NCBI RefSeq assembly: GCF_019457535.1 | Contig: NZ_CP080417.1 | Coordinates: 3,720,001-3,784,000 of the forward strand | DNA length: 64,000 bases | Direction: 5' to 3' | From: Shewanella halotolerans | GTDB taxonomy: Bacteria; Pseudomonadota; Gammaproteobacteria; Enterobacterales; Shewanellaceae | Part shown: piece after piece, positions 51,595 through 60,877 of the stretch | Layout of the letters: each line of letters starts with the position of its first letter | Numbering within the stretch: the first letter of the stretch is position 1 | The notes under the pieces: model-generated | The model's input: the letters and a program-made list of their open reading frames with translations, nothing else | Told to the model about the DNA's origin: nothing | The model's database searches: none | Position numbers and translations under genes: made by a program

Positions 51595-54399
51595 ATGTCG
51601 ATTAATTATTCAGCAGTAGTCGCAGATTTACGCGCAAAACTCGGTCAGGAAGCCGTCTCAGACGATGCAGTGCGTCGTTTCGCCTGGTCCACCGACGCCA
51701 GTTATTTCCGTATCGTGCCAGAGGTGGTGGTACACGCCGAGACTTTAGAAGATGCCCGTGACACACTCGAAGTCGCGCGCCAGCATAATGCCCCAGTGAC
51801 CTTTCGCGCCGCCGGCACCAGCCTTTCAGGCCAGGCCATCGGCGAAGGCATCTTGTTGATCCTAGGTCACGATGGCTTCAGAAAGATCGCCGTCAGCGAG
51901 GATCACAACCAGATCTCACTCGGCGCGGCCGTTATCGGTGGCGACGCCAACCTGGCGCTTAAGCCATTCAACAAGAAGATAGGCCCGGATCCGGCCACCC
52001 TGGCCTCGGCCATGGTCGGCGGTATCGTCTCCAACAACGCCTCGGGCATGTGCTGTGGCACGGCCCAGAACAGCTACCAGACTATAGCCTCGGCCAAGCT
52101 ACTCTTCGCCGACGGTACCCGCTTGGACACCGGCTGTGAGCGCTCAAAAGAAGCGTTTCGCGAGTCTCACCAGCAACTGCTTAGCGAGCTGACCGATCTG
52201 GCAAAACTCACCAGCAGCAACCCGGTACTGGCCGATCGCATTCGCAAGAAGTACTCCATCAAAAACACCACGGGCTACAGCATTAACGCCCTGGTGGACT
52301 TCGAGGATCCTTTCGAGCTGATCAACCACCTGATCGTCGGCGCCGAGGGCACCCTGGCCTTCGTCGAAGAGGTGACCTACAACACGGTCGATGAAGCTAA
52401 GTTCAAGGCCTCGGCCATGGCGGTATTCTTCAACATGGAAGATGCGGCCCGCGCCATTCCGCCAATCAAATGCGACAGCGTCGCGGCCGCCGAGCTGCTG
52501 GACTGGGCGTCGATCAAGGCGGTCACTGGCAAGAAGGGGATGCCAGATTGGCTGAGCGAGCTGCCAGAAGGCGCCGCCATCCTGCTTATCGAATCCCGTG
52601 CCAACGACGAGGCGACCTTGGATGCCTACACCCAGGATGTGATTGCCAAGCTGGCCCATATCGAAACCGAGCGTCCTATCAGCTTCAGCCGTGACCCCGA
52701 GGTCTACAGCAAGTACTGGGCGATGCGCTCTGGCCTCTTCCCTATCATTGGCGGCGAGCGTCCAAAGGGCACCTCGGTGATCATCGAAGACGTGGCCTTC
52801 GAGCTGGAACACCTGGCCAATGCGGCCACAGATCTGACCGCCCTGTTCCACAAGCATGGCTACCCTGAAGGGGTGATCTACGGCCATGCGCTGGCGGGTA
52901 ACTTCCACTTCATCATCACGCCGACCTTCGCCTCACAGGAAGATATCGACCGCTTCCACGGCTTCATGCAAGACGTGGCCGAGATGGTGATCAACAAGTA
53001 TGACGGCTCCATGAAGGCCGAGCACGGCACAGGCCGCGCGGTAGCACCATTCGTCGAGATGGAATGGGGCGCCGATGCCTACACCCTGATGAAGCGCATC
53101 AAGCAGATCTTCGATCCCCAAGGCCTGCTAAACCCTGGGGTGATCCTCAACGACGACGCCAACGTGCACGTCAAGAACATCAAGCCATGCCCTGTGGTCG
53201 ACGACTTTGTGGACAGATGTATCGAGTGTGGCTTCTGTGAGAAGACCTGCCCGACCTCGGCGCTTAACTTCACTCCGCGTCAGCGTATCGCGACTCTGCG
53301 TGAAATCGCCCGCCTGGAGGCCTCTGGCGACAAGCAAGCCGCCGAAGAGATGCGCGCCGCCGCCAAGTACGATGTGGTCGATACTTGCGCCGCCTGTCAG
53401 CTGTGTACCATCGCCTGTCCGGTAGACAACAGCATGGGTCAGCTGGTGCGTAAGCTGAGAACCCCATACATCACCACGACCGAACAGAAGGTGCTGGACT
53501 TCCAGGCTAAACACTTCGGCGCCGTCAACCAGGTGATCAGCACAGGTTTCGACGTGCTCAACATCATCCACAAGGTCACAGGCGACAGCGTCACCAACGG
53601 CCTGATGAAGGTGGGCCGCATGGTGTCCAAAGAGGTGCCTTACTGGAACCCAGACTTCGCCAAGGGCGGTAAGCTGCCTAAGCCAAGCCCAGCCTCGCCA
53701 GACAAGGAGACTGTGGTCTACTTCCCGGCCTGTGGCGGTCGCACCTTCGGCCCGACGCCGAAAGATCCCGACAACCGCACCCTGCCAGAAGTGGTAGTCA
53801 CCCTGCTTGAGCGCGCCGGTTACAACGTGGTCACTCCCGACAACACCCGTCACCTGTGCTGCGGCCAGATGTGGGAATCTAAGGGTGACTTCAAGAACGC
53901 CGATGCCAAGCGTGACGAGCTGATCGATGCCCTGAGCGCCCTAAGTGATAACGGCAAGGTGCCTGTGGTGGTGGATGCACTCTCCTGTACCTACCGTACC
54001 CTGACGGGCAACCCTAAGGTGGAAATTACCGATCTGGTCGAGTTCATGCACGACAAGATCTTGCCTAAGCTGACCTTTACCAAGAAGGTCAACGTGGCAC
54101 TGCACCTTGGCTGTAGCGCCCGCAAGATGAAGCTTGAGCCTAAGATGCAGGCGCTGGCCGATGCTTGTAGTAACGGCGTTAAGCTGCCAGAGGGGATCGA
54201 GTGTTGTGGTTACGCCGGCGAGAAGGGCTTGTACAAGCCAGAGATCAACGCCAGCGCCCTGCGCAACATCAAGAAGCTGATACCAGTCGATATCAAGGAG
54301 GGCTACTACGCCAACCGCATGTGTGAAGTGGGTCTGACCCAGCACAGCGGCATCTCCTATCGCCATCTGGCCTATCTGCTGGAAGAATGCAGCCGCTAG
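51595..54399 (+). CDS. dld: FAD/iron-sulfur respiratory D-lactate dehydrogenase
   Basis: A 934-residue membrane-associated enzyme that oxidises D-lactate to pyruvate and feeds the quinone pool. N-terminal FAD_binding_4 domain with VTFRAAGTSLSGQAIG and SAMVGGIVSNNASGMCCGT; a FAD oxidase C domain with HALAGNFHFIITP and AEHGTGRAVAPF; two 4Fe-4S motifs, CIECGFCEKTCP and CAACQLCTIACP; then a heterodisulfide-reductase-like CCG region with LCCGQMWESKGD and ECCGYAGEKG. This matches the Shewanella Dld-II type rather than the flavin-only E. coli Dld. The lldEFG L-lactate genes that lie beside its orthologue in S. oneidensis do not follow here. Confidence 0.93.
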   Translation: MSINYSAVVADLRAKLGQEAVSDDAVRRFAWSTDASYFRIVPEVVVHAETLEDARDTLEVARQHNAPVTFRAAGTSLSGQAIGEGILLILGHDGFRKIAVSEDHNQISLGAAVIGGDANLALKPFNKKIGPDPATLASAMVGGIVSNNASGMCCGTAQNSYQTIASAKLLFADGTRLDTGCERSKEAFRESHQQLLSELTDLAKLTSSNPVLADRIRKKYSIKNTTGYSINALVDFEDPFELINHLIVGAEGTLAFVEEVTYNTVDEAKFKASAMAVFFNMEDAARAIPPIKCDSVAAAELLDWASIKAVTGKKGMPDWLSELPEGAAILLIESRANDEATLDAYTQDVIAKLAHIETERPISFSRDPEVYSKYWAMRSGLFPIIGGERPKGTSVIIEDVAFELEHLANAATDLTALFHKHGYPEGVIYGHALAGNFHFIITPTFASQEDIDRFHGFMQDVAEMVINKYDGSMKAEHGTGRAVAPFVEMEWGADAYTLMKRIKQIFDPQGLLNPGVILNDDANVHVKNIKPCPVVDDFVDRCIECGFCEKTCPTSALNFTPRQRIATLREIARLEASGDKQAAEEMRAAAKYDVVDTCAACQLCTIACPVDNSMGQLVRKLRTPYITTTEQKVLDFQAKHFGAVNQVISTGFDVLNIIHKVTGDSVTNGLMKVGRMVSKEVPYWNPDFAKGGKLPKPSPASPDKETVVYFPACGGRTFGPTPKDPDNRTLPEVVVTLLERAGYNVVTPDNTRHLCCGQMWESKGDFKNADAKRDELIDALSALSDNGKVPVVVDALSCTYRTLTGNPKVEITDLVEFMHDKILPKLTFTKKVNVALHLGCSARKMKLEPKMQALADACSNGVKLPEGIECCGYAGEKGLYKPEINASALRNIKKLIPVDIKEGYYANRMCEVGLTQHSGISYRHLAYLLEECSR

Positions 54400-54440
54400 G
54401 CAACCGATTTAAGGTTTAGATAACCCCACCCAAGCAAACT

Positions 54441-54475
54441 CCGCGGTGTGACATCAGCTCACATCGCGGTTTTTT
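54441..54475 (+). terminator. dld terminator
   Basis: Stem CCGCGGTGTGA / TCACATCGCGG (one G-U pair) followed by TTTTTT. Confidence 0.88.
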
Positions 54476-54510
54476 ATCTCTGCCCTCCCCGCACTCGAGT
54501 GCAAATCATC

Positions 54511-54566
54511 TAAGTCGTGCAACCTAACTCATGTAAGCTAAGTCATTTAACCTAAGTCATGCAAAA
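54511..54566. repeat. Four 14-base tandem repeats
   Basis: Unit consensus TAAGTCATGYAACC at 54511, 54525, 54539 and 54553, each with one to four changes. Non-coding, between dld and the DUF4124 gene. Confidence 0.75.
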
Positions 54567-54795
54567 TACTGGTGTTATTCCAAGAGTTGCGCCATAGTAA
54601 TAGCTGACCATACTGAGCTTAATCCATCAATAAGTTAGCGACCTAAACTTGCCGGTATGGACGCCAAAATGAAGTAAAACGACATAAAGTTAACTAAAGA
54701 TTCGTTATACAAGAGAAAGGGACATGAGTCGTCGCGGCGACCGCTAAGCTTACCATGCCGCCTGGACTCGACGTAGATAGAGGAATTATCGCTCC

Positions 54796-55356
54796 ATGGG
54801 AAAACTGCTCTTAGCCATCGCACTCCTGCTGCTTCCAGGCCTTAGCCACGCCAGCAGCATCTACAAGTGCATCAAGGGCGACAAGGTGGTGTTCAGCCAG
54901 ACCTCCTGCCCGAAAGAGTTTAAGCAGCACCATATCCAATACCAACTCGGCATCACCACGGAAACCGACAGCGACAAGCCCAAGGAGAAGGTCGACCCTC
55001 TACAGGCATTGCTCAACAAGCGCACCCTCTCCCAGGAGAAGCTGTTACAGCTGATCGACGCCGAAATCTACCGTCTCAAGCAGGAAAACAGCTATTATGA
55101 GATCCTAAGGGCCAGCGAAAAACAGAAGCTGGATCGCAAGCGTTACTGGCAGAAACAGGCCAAGGATGACCCTGAGTTTCTCGCCAAGCTCGACGAGATG
55201 AACCGCTACTTCGACGGCCTGATCAAGCTCAACGACGACGCCATGCTCATGCTGCAGCAACACAAGCTGCGCATCACACAGGCGCCCGAGCAGGAAGAAC
55301 AGAAAGAACAGGAAGAGCAGCCCGACAAAGGCGCCCCTCAGGTAGTGCAACATTAG
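54796..55356 (+). CDS. DUF4124-type exported protein
   Basis: A 186-residue protein. A signal peptide ends near residue 19 (LSHAS). Residues 20-45 show the DUF4124 pattern SIYKCIKGDKVVFSQTSCP with two Cys. The rest is a charged helical region likely to form a coiled coil, ending in a Glu/Gln-rich tail (QEEQKEQEEQ). Probably periplasmic; function unknown. The next gene is 118 bases away on the same strand. Confidence 0.68.
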   Translation: MGKLLLAIALLLLPGLSHASSIYKCIKGDKVVFSQTSCPKEFKQHHIQYQLGITTETDSDKPKEKVDPLQALLNKRTLSQEKLLQLIDAEIYRLKQENSYYEILRASEKQKLDRKRYWQKQAKDDPEFLAKLDEMNRYFDGLIKLNDDAMLMLQQHKLRITQAPEQEEQKEQEEQPDKGAPQVVQH

Positions 55357-55474
55357 CCGTACAATATGAGTTGCCCTGCATTAACGGTACAAGATTCGCC
55401 CTGAAGCACTGGCTGTGACAGATTAGCCTTAAAACGTTAACACATTCTTCATTTGCGTAAGTCGCGAGGTCGCC

Positions 55475-55891
55475 ATGAACAAGACCCAGTTGAGCCTGCT
55501 CGTTATCGGCCTGCTTATGCTGGGATTTTTTATGCGCCAGAGCCTCTTCACGCCCCCCGACGACTCCCGCGATCTCAACGTCGACAGCTTCGTCGATCAT
55601 GCCCAATACCTGACGACCCAGAGCGAGGTGATCGCCCCTCTGCTGTGTGCCAAGCTCGCCATCGATATGGGCTTTTCCGTGGACCAAGCGCAGGTCAACA
55701 GCGAGCTGCGCCAGACCCTCAAGGCCTATGACGACGACAAAGATGCGGCGCTGTATCTGTTTATCTATGTCAAAGGCTACGCCTTCGGCCTGGCCCATGG
55801 CATAGAGGACAAGCCCGGCGCCTACTTTCACCTGGGCTGCGACCGGGACCATCCCGAGGTCGAGATGCCACCACAGCAGACTCAGATATGA
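55475..55891 (+). CDS. Hypothetical membrane-anchored protein
   Basis: A 138-residue protein with an N-terminal membrane anchor or signal (LSLLVIGLLMLGFFM) and a soluble remainder containing two Cys (LLCAKLAI and HLGCDRDH) that could form a disulfide. No family recognised. Its stop overlaps the start of the next gene (ATGA), so the two are translationally coupled. Confidence 0.62.
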   Translation: MNKTQLSLLVIGLLMLGFFMRQSLFTPPDDSRDLNVDSFVDHAQYLTTQSEVIAPLLCAKLAIDMGFSVDQAQVNSELRQTLKAYDDDKDAALYLFIYVKGYAFGLAHGIEDKPGAYFHLGCDRDHPEVEMPPQQTQI

Positions 55892-56202
55892 CTATCCACT
55901 GGCCGTTACTACTCAAGGTCGATAGCGACAAGCAGCTGATGCTGTTAGAGAGCCAGGAAGAGTGGCTCGCCGAGCGCGACCATCTTGAGGCCGAGTCCCT
56001 GACCCTTATCGACAGCCAAGGCATCTGTTATCACTGCCAAGATGGCGATTTACGCCCCTCGGAGGAGCAGATAGCCCTTTCACAGATAGTGCTATGGGTC
56101 AGCGATTATGCCTGCCAGAATGGTCACTTCTGCAGCGCCAAGATAGGCGCCGACAGCCTGGCACAGCTGTTTGAGATGGTGCGCTATTTGGAAGATAGTT
56201 AG
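55888..56202 (+). CDS. DUF4144-like small protein
   Basis: A 104-residue cytosolic protein; starts WPLLLKVDSDKQLMLLES and contains LSQIVLWVSDYACQNGHFCSAKIGA with two Cys. The pattern fits DUF4144, a family seen in Shewanella and relatives; function unknown. ATG overlaps the previous stop by four bases. Terminator at 56238-56265. Confidence 0.62.
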   Translation: MTIHWPLLLKVDSDKQLMLLESQEEWLAERDHLEAESLTLIDSQGICYHCQDGDLRPSEEQIALSQIVLWVSDYACQNGHFCSAKIGADSLAQLFEMVRYLEDS

Positions 56203-56237
56203 TCGAAGCACGCCATGCATTAAAGAATACCGCCATA

Positions 56238-56265
56238 AAAAAGCCCCACCAATGTGGGGCTTTTT
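56238..56265. terminator. Bidirectional terminator
   Basis: Stem AAAAAGCCCCAC / GTGGGGCTTTTT with a CAAT loop, between convergent operons. Confidence 0.9.
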
Positions 56266-56291
56266 AGTTGGATTTGTCTGTCATGAACCTA

Positions 56292-57086
56292 CTAGGTTCT
56301 CAAGCCTATGCCACGGCTGATCAGGTAGTAGGCCACCAACCAGAGTCCGGCGCAGAAGCCGACCATGATAGCCACCGACAGGCCTATGCTGATGTCGGCA
56401 TAACCCAGGAAGCCATAGCGGAAAACGTTGATCATATAGACCACAGGATTCAGCTGCGACACCCCCTGCCAGAAGCTTGGCAGCAGGGTAAGCGAGTAGA
56501 AGACACCGCCCAGATAGGTCAGCGGAGTCAACACGAAGGTAGGCACTATGCTGATGTCATCATAGCTCTTGGCAAACACGGCGTTGATAAGCCCGCCCAG
56601 GGCGAACAGGATAGAGGTCAGCAGCACAGTCAGGGCCACCAGCCCAGCGTGATGCAGGCTGATATCCACGAAGAACATGGCCACCAGGGTCACTATGGTG
56701 CCGACACACAGGCCTCGGGCGACGCCGCCGCCCACGTAACCGGCGATCATCACATAGTGAGGCACGGGCGCGACGATCAGCTCCTCCAGGTTACGCTGGA
56801 ACTTGGCACTGAAGAAGGATGACGCCACGTTGGAGTAGGAGGCGGTGATCACCGACATCATGATGAGGCCGGGGGCGATAAATTCCATATAGCTCACGCC
56901 GCCCATCTCGCCGATGCGCTTACCCACCAGATTACCGAAGATCAAAAAATAGAGGGTCATGGAGATCGCCGGTGGCACCAGGGTCTGCACCCAGATACGG
57001 GTGAAGCGGGTCACCTCCTTGATCAATATGCTCTTAAAGGCTGTAAAATAGACGTGCTTCATGTTCATACTCATACCCGAGCTCAT
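56292..57086 (-). CDS. yadH: ABC-2 type transporter permease (YadH-like)
   Basis: A 264-residue inner-membrane permease with six hydrophobic segments and the ABC2_membrane pattern (TLVPPAISMTLYFLIFGNLVG, EELIVAPVPHYVMIAGYVGGG, LTPLTYLGGVFYS). It pairs with the ATPase encoded just upstream, whose stop overlaps its ATG (ATGA). The order hpt-yadG-yadH is also found in E. coli, apart from can (yadF). Substrate unknown; this type exports drugs, glycans or peptides. Confidence 0.85.
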   Translation of the reverse strand: MSSGMSMNMKHVYFTAFKSILIKEVTRFTRIWVQTLVPPAISMTLYFLIFGNLVGKRIGEMGGVSYMEFIAPGLIMMSVITASYSNVASSFFSAKFQRNLEELIVAPVPHYVMIAGYVGGGVARGLCVGTIVTLVAMFFVDISLHHAGLVALTVLLTSILFALGGLINAVFAKSYDDISIVPTFVLTPLTYLGGVFYSLTLLPSFWQGVSQLNPVVYMINVFRYGFLGYADISIGLSVAIMVGFCAGLWLVAYYLISRGIGLRT

Positions 57087-58024
57087 ACTTTAGTGCCTCC
57101 CTTGCCTTGTTCCACCAGCTCCACAAACAGCTCCTCCAATCGGTTAGCCTTGTTACGCATAGACAACACCTCTATCCCCTGCTCGGTGAGCTGGGCGAAC
57201 ACGCTGTTGATGCTATGGGCCTTCTCCACATCCACCTCTAATGTGTGTGGATCGGTTAAGCGGCAGCTGATCCCCTCAAGGGTCGGCGCCTCGTTGATGT
57301 CGGCCTTGAGGTCGAACACGAAGGTCTCCATGTTGAGACGGCTGAGCAGGGATTTCATGCTGGTGCACTCCACCAGCTCGCCCTTGTCGATAATGCCAAT
57401 GTTGCGGCACAGCATCTCGGCCTCTTCCAGGTAGTGGGTGGTCAAGATGATGGTCACCCCCTGGCGGTTAAGATCCGTCAGGAAGGTCCACATGGAGCGT
57501 CTGAGCTCGATATCTACCCCGGCGGTGGGCTCATCCAGGATCAGCAGCTTGGGCTCGTGCATCAGGGCGCGGGCGATCATCAGGCGGCGCTTCATGCCGC
57601 CCGAAAGCGCGCGAGATGGGCTGTTGCGCTTGTCCCACAGGTCCAGCTGACTCAGGTATTTCTTGGCGCGCTCGAAAGCCACCTCGCGGGAGACGCCGAA
57701 ATAGCCGGCCTGATTGACCACTATCTGCTGCACTGTCTCAAACTGGTTGAAGTTAAACTCCTGGGGTACCAGGCCGATGGACATCTTGGCCAGCTCCAGC
57801 TGAGTGTCGATATCGTGTTCGAACACCTTCACCTTGCCGGAACTCTTCTGCACCAGGGAGCAGATCACCCCGATCGTGGTGGACTTGCCGGCACCGTTAG
57901 GGCCCAGCAGGGCAAAGAAATCCCCCGCCTCGACCTTAAGGCTGATCCCTTTTACCGCTTCGACGCCGCCCTTGTAGGTTTTTCTGAGCGAGTCGATAAC
58001 TAAAGCATATGGCTCTTTGGTCAT
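57083..58024 (-). CDS. yadG: ABC transporter ATP-binding protein (YadG-like)
   Basis: A 313-residue ATPase subunit. Walker A GPNGAGKST, Q loop GLVPQEFNFNQ, signature LSGGMKRRL, Walker B LLILDEPTAGVD and the H loop TTHYLEEAE are all present, with a C-terminal extension of about 85 residues usual in this exporter group. It energises the adjacent YadH-like permease. Overlaps it by four bases. Confidence 0.88.
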   Translation of the reverse strand: MTKEPYALVIDSLRKTYKGGVEAVKGISLKVEAGDFFALLGPNGAGKSTTIGVICSLVQKSSGKVKVFEHDIDTQLELAKMSIGLVPQEFNFNQFETVQQIVVNQAGYFGVSREVAFERAKKYLSQLDLWDKRNSPSRALSGGMKRRLMIARALMHEPKLLILDEPTAGVDIELRRSMWTFLTDLNRQGVTIILTTHYLEEAEMLCRNIGIIDKGELVECTSMKSLLSRLNMETFVFDLKADINEAPTLEGISCRLTDPHTLEVDVEKAHSINSVFAQLTEQGIEVLSMRNKANRLEELFVELVEQGKGGTKV

Positions 58025-58075
58025 TAGTGACTTCCGTTATCCTGATCTTGAAATTGGTATTGGTATGAAAAAACA

Positions 58076-58104
58076 AAAACTCCCGCACAAAGCAGGAGTT
58101 TCAA
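58076..58104 (-). terminator. hpt terminator
   Basis: Stem AAACTCCCGC / GCAGGAGTTT (one mismatch) with ACAAA loop; T-rich on the minus strand, just after hpt. Confidence 0.8.
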
Positions 58105-58122
58105 ATCTTAACGACGGCGCGA

Positions 58123-58653
58123 TTAATCTAGGGGTACGACTTTAGCTATGTAAGGCAGGTTGCGATACTGCTCGGCATAGTCGATACCATAGCCGACGAT
58201 AAACTCATCGGGAATGGTGAAGCCGATAAAGTCTACCGGTACATCAACCTCGCGACGCTCTGGCTTGTCCAGCAAGGTACAGAGGGCCAGGCTCTTAGGT
58301 TCGCGCAGCAATAGCATCTCGCGCACCTTGTTCAGGGTATTACCCGAATCGATCAGGTCTTCGACGATCAACACGTCACGGCCTTCGATATCCGACTGCA
58401 CATCCTTTAGGATCTTCACGTCGCGCGAACTGGTCATGGCGTTGCCGTAGCTGGATACCGACATGAAATCGATCTCAACGTGGCCCTTGATGCGGCGGCA
58501 GAGGTCGGCCATAAAGACCACAGACCCCTTCAGCAGGCCAACCATTAGCAGGCGTTCGCTATTGGCGTAATGGGCATTGATCTGCGCTGCCAGGATATCC
58601 AGTTGTTGTTCAATCTCATCTGCCGAGATCATCACTTCGGTAGTGTGTTTCAT
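58123..58653 (-). CDS. hpt: Hypoxanthine phosphoribosyltransferase
   Basis: A 176-residue purine salvage enzyme that converts hypoxanthine (and guanine) plus PRPP to nucleotides. The PRPP-binding signature is VLIVEDLIDSGNTL, with MVGLLKGSVVFMADL and the catalytic-loop region SSYGNAMTS. Length fits the family. Gene is upstream of the ABC exporter pair, separated by a terminator. Confidence 0.95.
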   Translation of the reverse strand: MKHTTEVMISADEIEQQLDILAAQINAHYANSERLLMVGLLKGSVVFMADLCRRIKGHVEIDFMSVSSYGNAMTSSRDVKILKDVQSDIEGRDVLIVEDLIDSGNTLNKVREMLLLREPKSLALCTLLDKPERREVDVPVDFIGFTIPDEFIVGYGIDYAEQYRNLPYIAKVVPLD

Positions 58654-58671
58654 ACTCTTCTCAAATTTGTG

Positions 58672-59331
58672 TTAATTGTCGCGGTTGTCGGCACTGTGCT
58701 TATCATAGCCCCAACGCTTGGTTAACCCGTGGTCGACACCCAGATGGTCTAAGATCCGAGCGACCATGAAGTCTACCAGATCTTCAACCGATTTGGGATC
58801 ATGATAAAAGCCGGGAGCCGCCGGCATTATGGTGGTGCCAAGGCGCGACAGGGACAGCATATGCTCTAAGTGTATGCTGCTAAAGGGGGTTTCTCTGGGC
58901 ACCAGGATAAGCTGACCACGCTCTTTTATCACCACATCGGCGGCCCGTTCCAGCAGGCTATTGCTCATGCCGGTGGCCACCGCCGCCAGGGTGCCTGTAC
59001 TGCAGGGGCATATCACCATCTGCTTAGGCGCAGCCGAGCCAGAGGCCGGTGGCGAGAACCACTCCTCCTTGCCCAGCACATACAGCTCACCGGCCACCTC
59101 ATTGCCGCGCTCGGCAAACAGCGCCAGCAACTGGGCCTTGGCCTTATCGCCGTTGGCGCTGAGCTGCAACCCATGTTCGGTGGCCAGCACCACGCGCGCC
59201 GCGCTGGAGATCATCAAAAATACCTGATAATCGGCCATCAACAGGCATTCCAGCAGCTTGAGTCCGTATGGCGCCCCGCTGGCGCCGGTCCAGGCCAGGC
59301 TGATCGCCTTGGCCCGCTTGGGATAATTCAT
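58672..59331 (-). CDS. ubiX: Flavin prenyltransferase UbiX
   Basis: A 219-residue enzyme that prenylates FMN to form the cofactor of the UbiD decarboxylase in ubiquinone synthesis. Motifs: WTGASGAPYGLKLLE (FMN-binding), VICPCSTGTLAAVATGMSNSLLERAADV, ERGQLILVPRETPFSSIHLEHML and MPAAPGFYHDP. The C terminus is about 15-20 residues longer than in short homologues. Downstream of mpl, 47 bases apart, on the same strand. Confidence 0.93.
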   Translation of the reverse strand: MNYPKRAKAISLAWTGASGAPYGLKLLECLLMADYQVFLMISSAARVVLATEHGLQLSANGDKAKAQLLALFAERGNEVAGELYVLGKEEWFSPPASGSAAPKQMVICPCSTGTLAAVATGMSNSLLERAADVVIKERGQLILVPRETPFSSIHLEHMLSLSRLGTTIMPAAPGFYHDPKSVEDLVDFMVARILDHLGVDHGLTKRWGYDKHSADNRDN

Positions 59332-59378
59332 ATCACTCTCTATGTTGAAGACCCGAGTCTAACCCTTACTGGCTAGAC

Positions 59379-60761
59379 TCAAGCCTTGATCTCTTCCAGC
59401 TTAGCCAGCAGCTTGCCATGCAGGCCGCCGAATCCCCCGTTGCTCATCACTATGATGGTATCGCCGAGCCTTGCCGCCGCAGCCACGGTCTCGACCAGCT
59501 CATCTATCTGGTATAGCACAGTCACAGGCAACTCGGCCTTGGCCATGGCCGCTTCCACGTCCCAGTCGATATTGTCCGCCTGATACAAGTAGGCAGCATC
59601 GGCCAGCGCCATGGAGCCCGCCAGAGTGTCCTTATGCACGCCGCGTTTCATGGTGTTAGAGCGCGGCTCCAGCACCACTATGATGCGACCTTCGCCCACC
59701 TTGGCGCGGCAGCCCTGTAGTGTGGTGGCAATCGCCGTCGGGTGGTGAGCAAAGTCGTCATACACGGCGATATCATTCACAGTGCCGATAAGCTCCATGC
59801 GACGCTTTGGCGGCGCGAAGCGGGTCAACGCCTCGATAGCCGCCGCGGGCTTGACGCCCACATGACGGGCCGCGGCGATCGCCATGGTGGCGTTTTCCAC
59901 GTTGTGCAGACCGATGAGCGACCAGTCGAGCACGCCCTGGGACTCACCGTCGAAGAAGACCTCGAAGCTGTGGCCATCCTCGCTCAGCAGCTCGCTGTAC
60001 CAGCCTGGGCTACCCGCCATCAGGTTATAGGTCTCCTGCTCGCTCCAGCAGCCCATGTCGATCACCTCGCGCACCGCGTCACTGGCGGATGGCCAGATCA
60101 CCTTGCCCTGACCCGGTACTGTACGTATTACGTGATTAAACTGACGCTGGATCGCCTTTAAATCATCGAAGATATCGGCGTGGTCGAACTCCAGGTTATT
60201 GATCACCAGAGTGCGCGGCTGATAGTGGACAAACTTGGAGCGTTTATCGAAGAAGGCGCTGTCATACTCATCCGCCTCCACCACGAAGAAGGGGGAATCT
60301 CCCAACCGCGCCGACACGCCGAAGTTTTGCGGCACGCCGCCGATCAAGAAGCCCGGCCCATAGCCACAATCTTCTAAGATCCACGCCAACATGCTGGAGG
60401 TCGATGTCTTACCATGGGTACCCGACACCGCCAGCACCCAACGATTGGGCAGAATATGTTCGGCCAGAAACTGTGGCCCAGAGGTGTATCTCAGGCCACG
60501 GTTGAGCACAGCCTCGACACAGGGATTACCGCGACTCATGGCATTACCTATCACCACCAGATCCGGCGCATCGTCCTCGTTTTGCCCCAGCTGACTCGGG
60601 TCGAAACCCTGGATCAGTTCTATCCCCTGCTCCTCGAGCTGAGTGCTCATGGGCGGATAGACGTTGGCATCGCTGCCCGTGACCTTGTGACCGTTAGCGC
60701 GAGCAAGGAGTGCGAGACCACCCATAAAGGTGCCGCAGATCCCTAAGATATGTACATGCAT
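59379..60761 (-). CDS. mpl: UDP-MurNAc:L-alanyl-gamma-D-glutamyl-meso-DAP ligase
   Basis: A 460-residue Mur ligase that reattaches recycled murein tripeptide to UDP-MurNAc. N-terminal MHVHILGICGTFMGGLALLA, P-loop GTHGKTSTSSML, central NNLEFDHADIF, and C-terminal YDDFAHHPTAIATTL (the DD.AHHP motif of Mpl). ATG at 60761 is preferred because it begins the conserved MHVHILGICG; the frame extends to 60818 without a good start. Likely cotranscribed with ubiX. Confidence 0.94.
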   Translation of the reverse strand: MHVHILGICGTFMGGLALLARANGHKVTGSDANVYPPMSTQLEEQGIELIQGFDPSQLGQNEDDAPDLVVIGNAMSRGNPCVEAVLNRGLRYTSGPQFLAEHILPNRWVLAVSGTHGKTSTSSMLAWILEDCGYGPGFLIGGVPQNFGVSARLGDSPFFVVEADEYDSAFFDKRSKFVHYQPRTLVINNLEFDHADIFDDLKAIQRQFNHVIRTVPGQGKVIWPSASDAVREVIDMGCWSEQETYNLMAGSPGWYSELLSEDGHSFEVFFDGESQGVLDWSLIGLHNVENATMAIAAARHVGVKPAAAIEALTRFAPPKRRMELIGTVNDIAVYDDFAHHPTAIATTLQGCRAKVGEGRIIVVLEPRSNTMKRGVHKDTLAGSMALADAAYLYQADNIDWDVEAAMAKAELPVTVLYQIDELVETVAAAARLGDTIIVMSNGGFGGLHGKLLAKLEEIKA

Positions 60762-60877
60762 GGGGTTGGCTCTGGATAGGAATAATCTGGGGGTTATTCT
60801 AACGATTCGTGTCACCATTGTCAGTTAACAATGGTTTAAATAACGTTTTGATGACTAACGTCATGTTGAAGGTTTAT

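Larger units (their letters stand above)
54400..54795. other. 396-base spacer after dld
   Basis: Holds the dld terminator and a 14-base tandem repeat. No gene seen. Confidence 0.5.

Noticed and set aside
54447..54463. TGTGA...TCACA as a CRP site after dld
   Set aside because: The half-sites are 7 bases apart rather than 6, and they form the stem of the dld terminator.
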